Below, in pieces: positions 1 to 7,397 of a stretch of 64,000 nucleotides of DNA (its first letter is position 1; every line of letters begins with the position of its first letter). The stretch comes from Olsenella_K sp051878835 (GTDB taxonomy: Bacteria > Actinomycetota > Coriobacteriia > Coriobacteriales > Atopobiaceae), in NCBI GenBank assembly GCA_051878835.1, contig JBJEKW010000095.1, positions 1-64,000 of the forward strand, in the 5' to 3' direction. A program made the translations under genes and the position numbers. The notes under the pieces were generated by a model, which was not told the origin of the DNA, did not search any database, and was given only the letters and a program-made list of their open reading frames with translations.

Positions 1-103
1 TGGAGCTGTCGCTCTTCTTGCCACAGCCTGCCAGCGCGGCGATTGCGCCTGCGGCTAGGCCACCCTTCACGAAGCTACGGCGCGTAACGTTGCTTCCTGC
101 CAT
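1..103 (-). CDS. N-terminus of a Tat-type lipoprotein (partial)
   Basis: Only the first 34 codons are in the window. The ATG at 101-103 follows a good SD site (GGGAG at 111-115). The peptide has a twin-arginine motif (RRSFVKGG), a short hydrophobic stretch (AAGAIAALAG) and a lipobox cysteine (LAGC), followed by GKKSDSS. This is a Tat-exported lipoprotein signal. It closely resembles the signals of the two peptide-binding lipoproteins at 7398 and 41033, so an ABC-transporter substrate-binding protein is the likeliest identity. The mature protein lies outside the window, so this is inference. Confidence 0.75.
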   Translation of the reverse strand, partial: MAGSNVTRRSFVKGGLAAGAIAALAGCGKKSDSS

Positions 104-140
104 TGGAATCCTCCCTTAGCCGTGTGCCAGCGCTTGGAAC

Positions 141-230
141 GGAACCCGTCCGTCCAGCAGCGGGCTGAAACTCGTTCAGCCTGCAACAGGCCGGAACCCG
201 TCCGACCCGCAGCAAACCGAATCCGTCCGA
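141..230. repeat. Short GGAACCCGTCCG-type repeats
   Basis: GGAACCCGTCCG occurs at 141-152 and 193-204, and a variant ending in ATCCGTCCGA lies at 218-230. The copies sit in the leader of the leftward lipoprotein gene. Function unknown. Confidence 0.5.
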
Positions 231-600
231 CTCGCCATCTGGCACTCCCCTCGCAGGCGTCCCTCATTTGCCCATGTGGGACGTCCGTTTTGTATGTTCG
301 TAAATATATGGGATGAAGACGTCGTGTATGGGTGTGAAGGATTAGAAAGTAGTTAAAAGTGTATTACGTGGCCTTCTACCTGCGGTTTTACGAACGCGAC
401 GCACATGCGGTGCACCCGTTCGCCGATGGTTCGAGGCCGCTTGGCTTACGTGAATCCTCGACAGAGGCACGGCGAAGGCGCGTGGGCACAGCCTCAGCCA
501 GCCTCGAGCCCCGGATTTCTTGCCATCCGTGAGGACTCGGGCGCCCACACCTGGTCTAGCACCCGATATCTTTTCACCTTCCGGTGCACGTTCGACGGAC

Positions 601-682
601 CTGGGTACCTGAACCTGGCTACTCTGCACTTCGCGGTGCAGGCCACACCGGTCTGGGTACCCGTACCTGGCTACTCTGCACT
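601..682. repeat. 30-bp direct repeat, two copies 52 bp apart
   Basis: The copies at 601-630 and 653-682 match at 28 of 30 positions by eye. Both begin CTGGGTACC and end CTGGCTACTCTGCACT. Between them is a small hairpin (CTGCAC at 624-629, GTGCAG at 636-641). The second copy contains the palindrome GGGTACCC. No coding sense in any frame. Confidence 0.7.
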
Positions 683-740
683 GTGGCCGGGGCATCTGTC
701 ATGCCGTGCCCGCAACTTTCGTGATTCAGCTGCATACCAA

Positions 741-771
741 AGCGAGCGCCCAGCCGTGCTAGACGCTCGCT
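741..771 (-). terminator. Possible weak terminator downstream of secG
   Basis: An 8-bp inverted repeat (AGCGAGCG at 741-748, CGCTCGCT at 764-771) encloses a 15-nt loop about 100 bp past the secG stop. On the minus strand it is followed by TTTGG only, so the U-tract is poor. It could equally be a protein-binding or RNA-stability hairpin. Confidence 0.35.
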
Positions 772-836
772 AATATTGCTTCAATTGAAGGCGCTAGTCC
801 CAAGGAAAGAGCACTGCCGATAAGGGCTTACCTACC

Positions 837-872
837 TGCAGGGACAAACCTCTATGCAGGGATGAATCTCTA
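837..872. repeat. 18-bp tandem duplication at the secG stop codon
   Basis: Two adjacent 18-bp units (837-854 and 855-872) match at 15 of 18 positions and share TGCAGGGA and CTCTA. The second unit carries the secG stop codon (870-872). It looks like a local slippage duplication of the end of the gene. Confidence 0.65.
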
Positions 873-1127
873 CGCACCCGCAATCGTGCCGGTAGGGAAC
901 GTGATGGTCATGATCATGATGCACACGATGAAAATTACGGCGAAGATGACCGTCAGACGATCAAGGTTCTTCTCCCACACGCCGGAACCTGCGCTGGCGT
1001 TGTACATGGAGGACGCGATAAGGTCAGAGACGCCTGTGCCCTTGCCGGAATGCATCAGAATCAGGATGACAGTAAAGATGGCAGAGATGGCCATGATCAC
1101 CAGAAGGACGGTGTTGAGTGCGCTCAC
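870..1127 (-). CDS. secG: Preprotein translocase subunit SecG
   Basis: SecG is the small accessory subunit of the SecYEG channel in the cytoplasmic membrane and assists SecA-driven export. The 85-residue product has two hydrophobic segments (about residues 5-25 and 58-80). They flank a conserved loop with HSGKGTG and GSGVWEKNLDRLT, typical of SecG. The start is GTG at 1125-1127 behind AGGAG at 1134-1138. It lies just downstream of the gap-pgk-tpiA operon, in the common glycolysis-then-secG arrangement of Gram-positives, but the terminator at 1228-1262 separates it from tpiA, so it probably has its own promoter or depends on read-through. Confidence 0.92.
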   Translation of the reverse strand: MSALNTVLLVIMAISAIFTVILILMHSGKGTGVSDLIASSMYNASAGSGVWEKNLDRLTVIFAVIFIVCIMIMTITFPTGTIAGA

Positions 1128-1227
1128 TTACGAACTCCTTGTACGTTGCGGAAGGCACCCACCTGGTGCCCCATATTCACAGAGTATTACGTTACCACAA
1201 CGCACGCCGTGCCACGTCAACACCTAC

Positions 1228-1262
1228 AAAAAAGGCAGGGCCCGGGATTCCCGAGCCCTGCC
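1228..1262 (-). terminator. Rho-independent terminator of the gap-pgk-tpiA operon
   Basis: A GC-rich hairpin (GGCAGGGC at 1234-1241, GCCCTGCC at 1255-1262, with extra inner pairing GGG/CCC) is followed on the minus strand by six T residues (1228-1233). It lies about 150 bp past the tpiA stop. Confidence 0.9.
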
Positions 1263-1414
1263 TTGCTAGCAGCAACGTTGCCAGCACCTTCCCCAAGAGC
1301 CATTCCAAGGAAGCCATCGACTCTTGCGAGCCGTCACCTGCCTAACAGGTCGGTGACCTTAGCAAATCGACGGCTACAGTCGACTTCCGCAGGCGAGCCC
1401 AAAGAAAAGCTGTG

Positions 1415-2179
1415 CTACATCGCAGCCTTCACCATAGCGGCGAAGGAGTCAGCCTTCAGAGAAGCGCCACCGACGAGCGCGCCGTCGACGTCCTCCTTCT
1501 CCAGGAAGCCAGCGATGTTGTTGGGCTTTGCGGAGCCGCCGTAGAGGATGCGGATGCCGTCGGCAGTCTCCTGGCCAAAGATCTCAGCCAGAGTCTTGCG
1601 GATGGCACCGATGACCTCCTGGGCGTCGTCGGCAGTGGCGGTCTTGCCGGTGCCGATGGCCCAGATGGGCTCGTAGGCGACAACGTACTTCGAGGGATCG
1701 GTGATCTCGAGGCCCTCGGTATCCTTCTTGATCTGGTCGACGACGAACTCAACGTGCTTGCCGGCCTCGCGAACCTCGAGGGGCTCGCCGCAGCAGCTGA
1801 TAGGCACGATGTTGTGAGCCATCAGAGCCTTGGCCTTCTTGTTGATCTCCTCGTCGGTCTCGTGGAAGTAGCCACGGCGCTCGGAGTGGCCGATGATGCA
1901 GTAGGTGGCACCAATGGCGGTCAGCATACCGGGAGCGGTCTCGCCGGTGTAGGCACCGGACTCCTCCCAGTACACGTTCTGAGCGGAAAGAGCGAAGGGA
2001 GCGTTCTCCTGCTGGATAACCTCGGCAACGCCCTTCAGGTCAACCGCGGGAGGAGCGACGACGACGTCGACGTTGCCGGTGCCGTCCTTCAGCTCGTCAG
2101 CCAGACCCTTGGCGAGCTCAACGGCCTCGCTGTAGGTCTTGTTCATCTTCCAGTTGCCAGCAATCATACGGTTACGCAT
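1415..2179 (-). CDS. tpiA: Triosephosphate isomerase
   Basis: TpiA interconverts dihydroxyacetone phosphate and glyceraldehyde 3-phosphate in glycolysis. The 254-residue protein has the TIM-barrel catalytic set: NWKMN with Asn9 and Lys11, His98 in GHSERR, Glu170 in YEPIWAIGTG, and the phosphate-binding loop YGGSAKPNN. I chose the ATG at 2177-2179, which follows GGAGG and gives the usual MRNRMIAGNWKMNK start; a longer frame upstream lies inside pgk. The start overlaps the pgk stop by 8 bp, so the two are probably translationally coupled. Confidence 0.95.
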   Translation of the reverse strand: MRNRMIAGNWKMNKTYSEAVELAKGLADELKDGTGNVDVVVAPPAVDLKGVAEVIQQENAPFALSAQNVYWEESGAYTGETAPGMLTAIGATYCIIGHSERRGYFHETDEEINKKAKALMAHNIVPISCCGEPLEVREAGKHVEFVVDQIKKDTEGLEITDPSKYVVAYEPIWAIGTGKTATADDAQEVIGAIRKTLAEIFGQETADGIRILYGGSAKPNNIAGFLEKEDVDGALVGGASLKADSFAAMVKAAM

Positions 2180-3371
2180 CGAGAAGCGCCTCCACTCCAG
2201 GAAGAGCCTTGCCCTCGACGAGCTCCATGGAAGCGCCACCGCCGGTAGAGATCCAGCTCATCTTGTCGGCAAGATCGAACTTGTTGATAGCGGCAACAGA
2301 GTCGCCACCGCCGATGATGGAGGTGCCACCATTGGCCTTGACCTGAGCGACGGCCTCGGCGACAGCCTTGGTGCCCTCAGCGAACTGGTCCATCTCGAAG
2401 ACGCCCATGGGGCCATTCCAGAACACGGTCTTGGCGCCCTTGATGGCCTCGGCGTAGAGCTCGCGGGTCTTGGGGCCGATGTCCATGCCCATGCGGTCGT
2501 CAGGGATGTTGTCGGAGTCGACAACCTCGCCCTTGGCGTCCTCGCCGAAGTGGTCGGCAACGACGTTGTCCACGGGGAGCAGAATCTTGACGCCCTTGGC
2601 CTCTGCCTTCTTTAGCATCTCGCCAGCGCGCTCGACCCAGTCCTCCTCCTTCAGAGAGGTGCCCACGGAATGGCCCTGAGCCAGGAAGAAGGTGTAGGCC
2701 ATGCCGCCGCCGATGATCAGGGTGTCGGCGGAGTCGATCAGGTGGTCAAGGACGCCGATCTTCGACGAGACCTTGGAGCCGCCCACGATGGCGACGAACG
2801 GACGAGCGGGGTCGGCGAAGATAGAGGTCAGGGTGTCGACCTCCTTCTCCAGCAGGAAGCCAGCGACAGCCGGGATGTAGGCAGCGGGGCCCACGACCGA
2901 GCCCTGGGCGCGGTGAGCCGTGCCGAAGGCGTCGAGGACAAAGATGTCGCCGTAGGAGGCCAGCTTCTTTGCGATCTCGGGGTCGTTCTTCTTCTCGCGC
3001 TTGTCGAAGCGGACGTTCTCCAGCAGCAGGATGTCGCCGGGCTTGACCTCGGAGACGGCCTTGGTGGCCTTCTCGCCGTAGGTGTCGTCGACGAACTTCA
3101 CGTCATAGCCGGTGAGCTCGGCCAGCTTTGCGGCAACGGGCTTCAGGGACAGCTCAGGCTCGAAGCCGTCGCCCTTGGGGCGACCAAGGTGGCTCATGAG
3201 CACGATGCCGGCACCGTGCTCCTTCAGGTACTTAATCGTGGGGATGGCGGCGCGAACGCGCGTGTCGTCGGTGACGACGCCGTCCTTCAGGGGCACGTTG
3301 AAATCGACGCGCATGAGGACGCGCTTGCCCTCAACGTCGATGTCGCGAACTGTCTTCTTGGTAAAAGCCAT
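2172..3371 (-). CDS. pgk: Phosphoglycerate kinase
   Basis: Pgk transfers the acyl phosphate of 1,3-bisphosphoglycerate to ADP, the first ATP-yielding step of glycolysis. The 399-residue protein has the substrate motif RVDFNVPLKDG near the N-terminus, SHLGRPKG, and the nucleotide-binding region with GPMGVFE and GGGDSVAA near the C-terminus. The ATG at 3369-3371 is preferred because AGGAG lies at 3377-3381; a GTG at 3377 would overlap that SD. It sits between gap (96-bp gap with a hairpin) and tpiA (8-bp overlap). Confidence 0.95.
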   Translation of the reverse strand: MAFTKKTVRDIDVEGKRVLMRVDFNVPLKDGVVTDDTRVRAAIPTIKYLKEHGAGIVLMSHLGRPKGDGFEPELSLKPVAAKLAELTGYDVKFVDDTYGEKATKAVSEVKPGDILLLENVRFDKREKKNDPEIAKKLASYGDIFVLDAFGTAHRAQGSVVGPAAYIPAVAGFLLEKEVDTLTSIFADPARPFVAIVGGSKVSSKIGVLDHLIDSADTLIIGGGMAYTFFLAQGHSVGTSLKEEDWVERAGEMLKKAEAKGVKILLPVDNVVADHFGEDAKGEVVDSDNIPDDRMGMDIGPKTRELYAEAIKGAKTVFWNGPMGVFEMDQFAEGTKAVAEAVAQVKANGGTSIIGGGDSVAAINKFDLADKMSWISTGGGASMELVEGKALPGVEALLDA

Positions 3372-3401
3372 GTTCACTCCTTTGGTCTAGACGTGCAAAT
3401 G

Positions 3402-3442
3402 AAAAGGGCGCGGCCGCGGCCCGAAAGCTGCAAACCGCGCCC
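3402..3442 (-). terminator. Attenuator-like hairpin between gap and pgk
   Basis: The arms GGGCGCGG (3406-3413) and CCGCGCCC (3435-3442) pair perfectly. On the minus strand they are followed by TTTTCATTT. The hairpin lies in the only sizeable spacer of the gap-pgk-tpiA operon. It may terminate a fraction of transcripts after gap or mark a processing/stability site, giving gap more mRNA than pgk and tpiA (inference). Confidence 0.6.
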
Positions 3443-3467
3443 CATAGCTACCTCGCGGAAGCGTCGA

Positions 3468-4499
3468 CTAGGCGACGAACTTCTCGAAGTACTTGATGGT
3501 GCGGACCATCTGAGAGGTGTAGGAGTTCTCGTTGTCGTACCAAGCAACAACCTGCACCAGGTACTGATCGTTGCCCATGGGGACAACGGAGGTCTGAGTG
3601 GCGTCGAAGATGGAGCCGTGGGTCTCGCCGATGATGTCGGAAGAGACGATGTCGTCCTCGTTGTAGGCCAGGGTCTCGGGGATCTTCTCGGAGTAGGCCT
3701 TCTCGGCAGCGTTGACAGCCTCAACGGTGACGGGGGTAGCGGACTTCACGACTGCATACAGCAGGGTGGTGGAGCCATCGGGAACGGGCACGCGCTGAGC
3801 AGCGCCGATGAGCTTGCCGTCGAGCTCGGGGAGAACCAGGCCGATGGCCTTGGCAGCGCCCGAGGAGGTCGGGACGATGTTGCAGGAAGAGGTGCGGCTA
3901 CGACGCTTGTTGCCCTTGCGCTGCGGGCCGTCCAGAGGCATCTGGTCGCCGGTGAAGGCGTGGATGGTCTGCATGATGCCAGCCTGGATCGGGAAGGCGT
4001 CGTTCAGGCCCTTGGCCATAGGAGCGAGGCAGTTGGTGGTGCAGGAGGCAGCGGAGATGATGTCGTCGTCAGCGGTCAGCGTCTCGTGGTTGACGTTGTA
4101 GACGATGGTGGGCAGGTCCTTGCCAGCAGGAGCGGAGATGACGACCTTCTTGGCGCCAGCCTCGATGTGGGCGTGGGCCTTGGCCTTCGAGGTGTAGAAG
4201 CCGGTGCACTCGAGGACGACGTCAACGCCGAGCTCGCCCCAAGGCAGCTTGGAGGCATCGGGCTCCTTGTAAATCGTAATCTCCTTGCCATCAACGATGA
4301 TGGAGTGGTCGGTAGCCTCGACCTTGTGATCACGGGCGTAGTTGCCGTGGGTGGTGTCATACTTCAGGAGGTACGCAAGCATGTCAGGAGAGGTGAGGTC
4401 GTTGATGGCGACAACCTCGGAGCCCTCGTGCGCGAACATCTGACGGAACGCCAGACGGCCGATGCGGCCAAAGCCGTTAATAGCAACCTTAACTGCCAT
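3468..4499 (-). CDS. gap: Glyceraldehyde-3-phosphate dehydrogenase, type I
   Basis: This enzyme oxidises glyceraldehyde 3-phosphate to 1,3-bisphosphoglycerate with NAD+. The 343-residue protein starts with the Rossmann motif INGFGRIGR. It carries the catalytic Cys153 in SAASCTTNCLAP and His180 in QTIHAFTGDQ, and ends with the WYDNENSY region. The ATG at 4497-4499 has a strong SD (AAAGGAGAA). It is the first gene of the glycolytic operon; a palindrome lies about 95 bp upstream. Confidence 0.96.
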   Translation of the reverse strand: MAVKVAINGFGRIGRLAFRQMFAHEGSEVVAINDLTSPDMLAYLLKYDTTHGNYARDHKVEATDHSIIVDGKEITIYKEPDASKLPWGELGVDVVLECTGFYTSKAKAHAHIEAGAKKVVISAPAGKDLPTIVYNVNHETLTADDDIISAASCTTNCLAPMAKGLNDAFPIQAGIMQTIHAFTGDQMPLDGPQRKGNKRRSRTSSCNIVPTSSGAAKAIGLVLPELDGKLIGAAQRVPVPDGSTTLLYAVVKSATPVTVEAVNAAEKAYSEKIPETLAYNEDDIVSSDIIGETHGSIFDATQTSVVPMGNDQYLVQVVAWYDNENSYTSQMVRTIKYFEKFVA

Positions 4500-4591
4500 T
4501 CTTTCTCCTTTCGTAAGGCACTCCGAGGCCGGTCCCCGGACGCGCCCAACTGAACACTCGACTGGATAATAGCATTAATGGATAGTTTCGA

Positions 4592-4605
4592 GCGGATAAA
4601 TCCGA
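4592..4605. promoter_or_regulatory. Palindrome CGGAT-AA-ATCCG upstream of gap
   Basis: A 5-bp inverted repeat with a 2-nt spacer (4593-4604) lies in the 150-bp region between whiA and gap. On the minus strand it is followed by a TATTAT box about 24 nt downstream, so it would sit next to the -35 region of a gap promoter. The same sequence recurs at 18475-18488. Regulator unknown. Confidence 0.5.
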
Positions 4606-4649
4606 TTCTCGTGGGAATTTGCTCCCGCCTGGTTCGGCAAACGGCGTGG

Positions 4650-5609
4650 TTAGCCGTCTGAGCTGCTGTTCGTTGACGAATTCTGCGCCTGCTGCAGCAG
4701 CTCCCTCAAACGGAGGAGCCGATGGTACATGGCGGACTTCGACGCGGGTGGCTGGCAGCGCTCGCCCAGGGCCGCCAGCGATATGTCCGGGTAGCGCCGG
4801 CGCAGCTCACAGAACTCCTGAAGGGCGGCAGGAAGGCGCCTGATGCCTATGGCCTGGTCCACCTGCTCGACCAGAAGGCGCTGGTTCAGAGCGGCCCCCG
4901 TGGAACGTGCCTGGTTCGCTATCTCGGCGTTCACCCTGCGCTGGACGTCGTTCTTCACGGACTTGATCTTTCGCACGTTCTGGAGGGCGCGCTCGGATCG
5001 CTGCGCCCCCATGGCGCCCAGCAGCCGCTCGATGCCATCGAAGCTCTTTAGGTAGATGGCGTACGAGCCGCGCCGATGGTTCAGCCTGGCCTCGACCCCC
5101 AGGGATTCCAGAAGCTCGACCAGGTCGTTCGCGAACTCCTCCCCCGTGACCGCGATCTCCAGGTGGAAGTCTCCGCGCGGGTCTGCGATGAAGCCGCCGG
5201 CGAGGAAAGCCCCGCGCACGAAGGCCTCCTTGCAGCAGCGCCTCTGCACAAGGTCGCGGGGCACGCCGGACGCCAGGCCCCTTCCCGGCACCAGGATGCC
5301 CAGGCGCACCAGGTCGTCGTACAGGCGCTCCTGCTCGGGTATCTCGATGAGGTAGTTGCGGGTCTTGTGCAGGACGGAGCGCCTGACCGTGAGCTGGGTG
5401 TCCAGGTCAAGCAGCTTGTGCGCGTACTTGATGACCGTGCGCGCCACGGCTCCGGTCTCGGTGGCTATGCGGATGGAGTAGCGGCCGCTGCCGCGAAACG
5501 ACAGCGTGCCGCACACGCGCATGAGCGCCGACAGCTCGGCCACCGCGCACTCGGGGCACTGGCCGTCTACGCGCGACAGCTCGTCCTTTACCTCCGCGGT
5601 GAACGACAT
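4650..5609 (-). CDS. whiA: Sporulation-type regulator WhiA
   Basis: WhiA is a DNA-binding protein of Gram-positive bacteria that links growth to cell division; in streptomycetes it activates sporulation division genes. The 319-residue protein shows the family opening MSFTAEVKDELSR, a LAGLIDADG-like N-terminal half (RGAFLAGGFIADPRGDFHLE) and a C-terminal helix-turn-helix (LQEFCELRRRYPDISLAALGE with PPASKSAMYHRLRRL-like sequence). It starts 1 bp after the rapZ stop, so the two form one operon. The usual intervening yvcK gene is absent. Confidence 0.93.
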   Translation of the reverse strand: MSFTAEVKDELSRVDGQCPECAVAELSALMRVCGTLSFRGSGRYSIRIATETGAVARTVIKYAHKLLDLDTQLTVRRSVLHKTRNYLIEIPEQERLYDDLVRLGILVPGRGLASGVPRDLVQRRCCKEAFVRGAFLAGGFIADPRGDFHLEIAVTGEEFANDLVELLESLGVEARLNHRRGSYAIYLKSFDGIERLLGAMGAQRSERALQNVRKIKSVKNDVQRRVNAEIANQARSTGAALNQRLLVEQVDQAIGIRRLPAALQEFCELRRRYPDISLAALGERCQPPASKSAMYHRLLRLRELLQQAQNSSTNSSSDG

Positions 5610-5610
5610 G

Positions 5611-6537
5611 CTAGTTCGTCCTGACGTTGGCCAGCGCGAGGTCGCGGTGGGATGCGGTCACGCGGTAGTGCTCCTGTGCCAGGTGGCGCGCCGTGGCGTT
5701 GGCTATGGCCACGCTGCGGTGCTGACCGCCCGTGCAGCCAATGGCTATGCTGAGGTGCGACTTCCCCTCCTTTATGTAGCCAGGCATGACCACGTCCAGA
5801 AGGTGGAACCACGCCTTCAGGAACTCCTTCGTGATGGGATGCTCCAGGACGTAGTCGCGCACCTTCGGGTCGTTGCCGGTGAGGTGCCGCATGGTGGGGT
5901 CGTAGAACGGGTTGGGCAAGAAGCGCACGTCTATCAGCAGGTCGGCCTCGTTGGGCATGCCGTGCTTGAAGCCGAAGGAGAACACGTGCACGTCCATCAG
6001 CTGCTGGTCGTCCAGCTCGGAGAAAGCCCTGCGGATGCGGCCGCGCAGCTCGTTCGAGCGCATGTGCGAGGTGTCAATGACCAGGTCTGCCTGGTCCTTT
6101 ATGGTCTGCAGCTGCGCGCGCTCGCGGCCGATGGCGTGCTCCAGGGTCTCGCCGGGGCGGGCCAGGGGGTGGCGGCGGCGGTTCTCGTTGTAGCGGCGCA
6201 CCAGCTCGTCGTTCGAGCAGTCCAAGAAGAGCACCTTGTAGGTGAGCTCGTGCTCGGACAGCTCGTGCAGGGAGTCGCGTATCTCGTCGAAGAGGCCCTG
6301 CGACCTGATGTCGCACGTGACGGCAAGATGTCTGCCGACGGAGGTGTTGATGCCGACCAGCTGCGATATCTGCAGTATGAGGCGAGGCGGCAGGTTGTCG
6401 ATGCAGTAGTAGCCCATGTCCTCGAACACGTGCATGGCCTGGGTCCTGCCGCTGCCCGACATCCCCGTGATGACCACGATGTCGGGTACGCGGTCGCGTC
6501 GGGCGGCGCTGCGCATTTGGTTGTCGGATTCAGCCAT
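5611..6537 (-). CDS. rapZ: RNase adapter / nucleotide-binding protein RapZ (YvcJ)
   Basis: RapZ family proteins bind nucleotides and, in enterobacteria, guide RNase E to the small RNA GlmZ in control of glucosamine-6-phosphate synthase; in Gram-positives the homologue YvcJ hydrolyses GTP and ATP. The 308-residue protein has the P-loop GMSGSGRT (residues 25-32) and the family motifs YYCIDNLPP and GCTGGQHRSV. The ATG at 6535-6537 follows GAGGAG. It is the first gene of the rapZ-whiA pair. The RNA-adapter role is unproven in Actinomycetota. Confidence 0.92.
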   Translation of the reverse strand: MAESDNQMRSAARRDRVPDIVVITGMSGSGRTQAMHVFEDMGYYCIDNLPPRLILQISQLVGINTSVGRHLAVTCDIRSQGLFDEIRDSLHELSEHELTYKVLFLDCSNDELVRRYNENRRRHPLARPGETLEHAIGRERAQLQTIKDQADLVIDTSHMRSNELRGRIRRAFSELDDQQLMDVHVFSFGFKHGMPNEADLLIDVRFLPNPFYDPTMRHLTGNDPKVRDYVLEHPITKEFLKAWFHLLDVVMPGYIKEGKSHLSIAIGCTGGQHRSVAIANATARHLAQEHYRVTASHRDLALANVRTN

Positions 6538-6666
6538 AGCATCTCCTCACAAGTGAAGCGACGGCTTCGATTTTCTGCCCCTAGCATACGCGATGTGCGG
6601 GACGCCTTTCCACGCCGCACGGATTCGTATGGGACCGTGCGGATTCGGACAGCCGACGCACGGGTG

Positions 6667-7350
6667 TCACAGCGCGGCGCAGAACCACTTCGTGAGGCTG
6701 GTGGGATGCGTGATGGCCGTGCCCACGACCACCGACCACGCGCCCGCCTCCAGCGCCGCGGCTGCGTCCGCCGGCGTGTGGACGTGCCCCTCGCACACCA
6801 CGGGGACATCGGGGAACTCCCCCACCGCCTGGCGAACCAAGCCCAGGTCAGGGCCCTCGTCCAGCGTGGTCTGAATCGCCGGCTTGTTGTGGCTCAGCGT
6901 TGTGGACACCAGGTCCGCCCCGCAGTCCACAGCCCGGCGGATGTCGTCCATGGTCATGCAGTCGGCCATCACGAGGGTCTGGCAGCGCCGGCGCAGCTGG
7001 CCCACTGTCTGCCGGAACGTGAGTCCGTCGGGGCGCGGGCGGTCGGTGGCGTCGATGGCCACCACGTCCGCCCCCGCGTTCACGCAGGCGATGGCATGGC
7101 GCAGCGTCGGAGTGATGTATACCCCGTCCTGCCCTTCTTTCCATAGGCCGATGACGGGGACCTGAACGCGGCCCTTTATGGCCGCGATGTCACTGAGGCC
7201 CTGGCAGCGGATGGCGGCGGCTCCGCCCTGCTGGCAAGCCTCGGCCATCTGGGCCATGGTCTCGGGGTGGCGCAGCGGCTCGCCGGGGTATGCCTGCACG
7301 CTGACGATGAGCCTGCCCTTGAGGGAGGCCACGAGGGGATTCACCTGCAT
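6667..7350 (-). CDS. nanE: Putative N-acetylmannosamine-6-phosphate 2-epimerase
   Basis: NanE converts ManNAc-6-phosphate to GlcNAc-6-phosphate in sialic-acid and ManNAc catabolism. The 227-residue TIM-barrel protein shows the family blocks SVQAYPGEPLRHPETMAQMA, AAIRCQG, PVIGLWK, DATDRPRPDG and CEGHVHTP. The start is the ATG at 7348-7350 behind AAAGGAA; the open frame continues far upstream but overlaps the lipoprotein gene. It lies directly downstream of a peptide/sialate-type binding protein with a perfect palindrome in the spacer. No nanA or nanK is in the window, so a complete sialate pathway is not shown. Confidence 0.85.
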   Translation of the reverse strand: MQVNPLVASLKGRLIVSVQAYPGEPLRHPETMAQMAEACQQGGAAAIRCQGLSDIAAIKGRVQVPVIGLWKEGQDGVYITPTLRHAIACVNAGADVVAIDATDRPRPDGLTFRQTVGQLRRRCQTLVMADCMTMDDIRRAVDCGADLVSTTLSHNKPAIQTTLDEGPDLGLVRQAVGEFPDVPVVCEGHVHTPADAAAALEAGAWSVVVGTAITHPTSLTKWFCAAL

Positions 7351-7363
7351 GCGATTCCTTTCT

Positions 7364-7385
7364 GGGCCCCGGCATGCCGGGGCCC
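7364..7385. repeat. Perfect 22-bp palindrome between lipoprotein gene and nanE
   Basis: Arms GGGCCCCGGCA and TGCCGGGGCCC are fully complementary with no loop. It sits just before the nanE SD on the minus strand. There is no T-run, so an intercistronic mRNA-stability or translation-control hairpin is more likely than a terminator. Confidence 0.75.
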
Positions 7386-7397
7386 GAGCTTCGAGTG

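Larger units (their letters stand above)
104..869. other. Gene-free region between lipoprotein gene and secG
   Basis: These 766 bp hold no convincing gene: the open frames have no SD site and no recognisable protein. I see short imperfect repeats (141-230), a 30-bp direct repeat (601-630 and 653-682), a hairpin (741-771) and an 18-bp tandem duplication at the secG stop (837-872). The AT-rich part at 300-360 is the likely promoter zone of the leftward lipoprotein gene, but no clear -35/-10 pair could be assigned. No tmRNA, SRP RNA or RNase P signature was found. Confidence 0.6.

Noticed and set aside
104..869. tmRNA, SRP RNA or RNase P RNA in the gene-free region
   Set aside because: None of their conserved sequence blocks were found on either strand.
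2670..4553. Open frame of 627 codons on the plus strand over pgk and gap
   Set aside because: Antisense shadow of two clear glycolytic genes, with low-complexity Gly/Val/Leu content.
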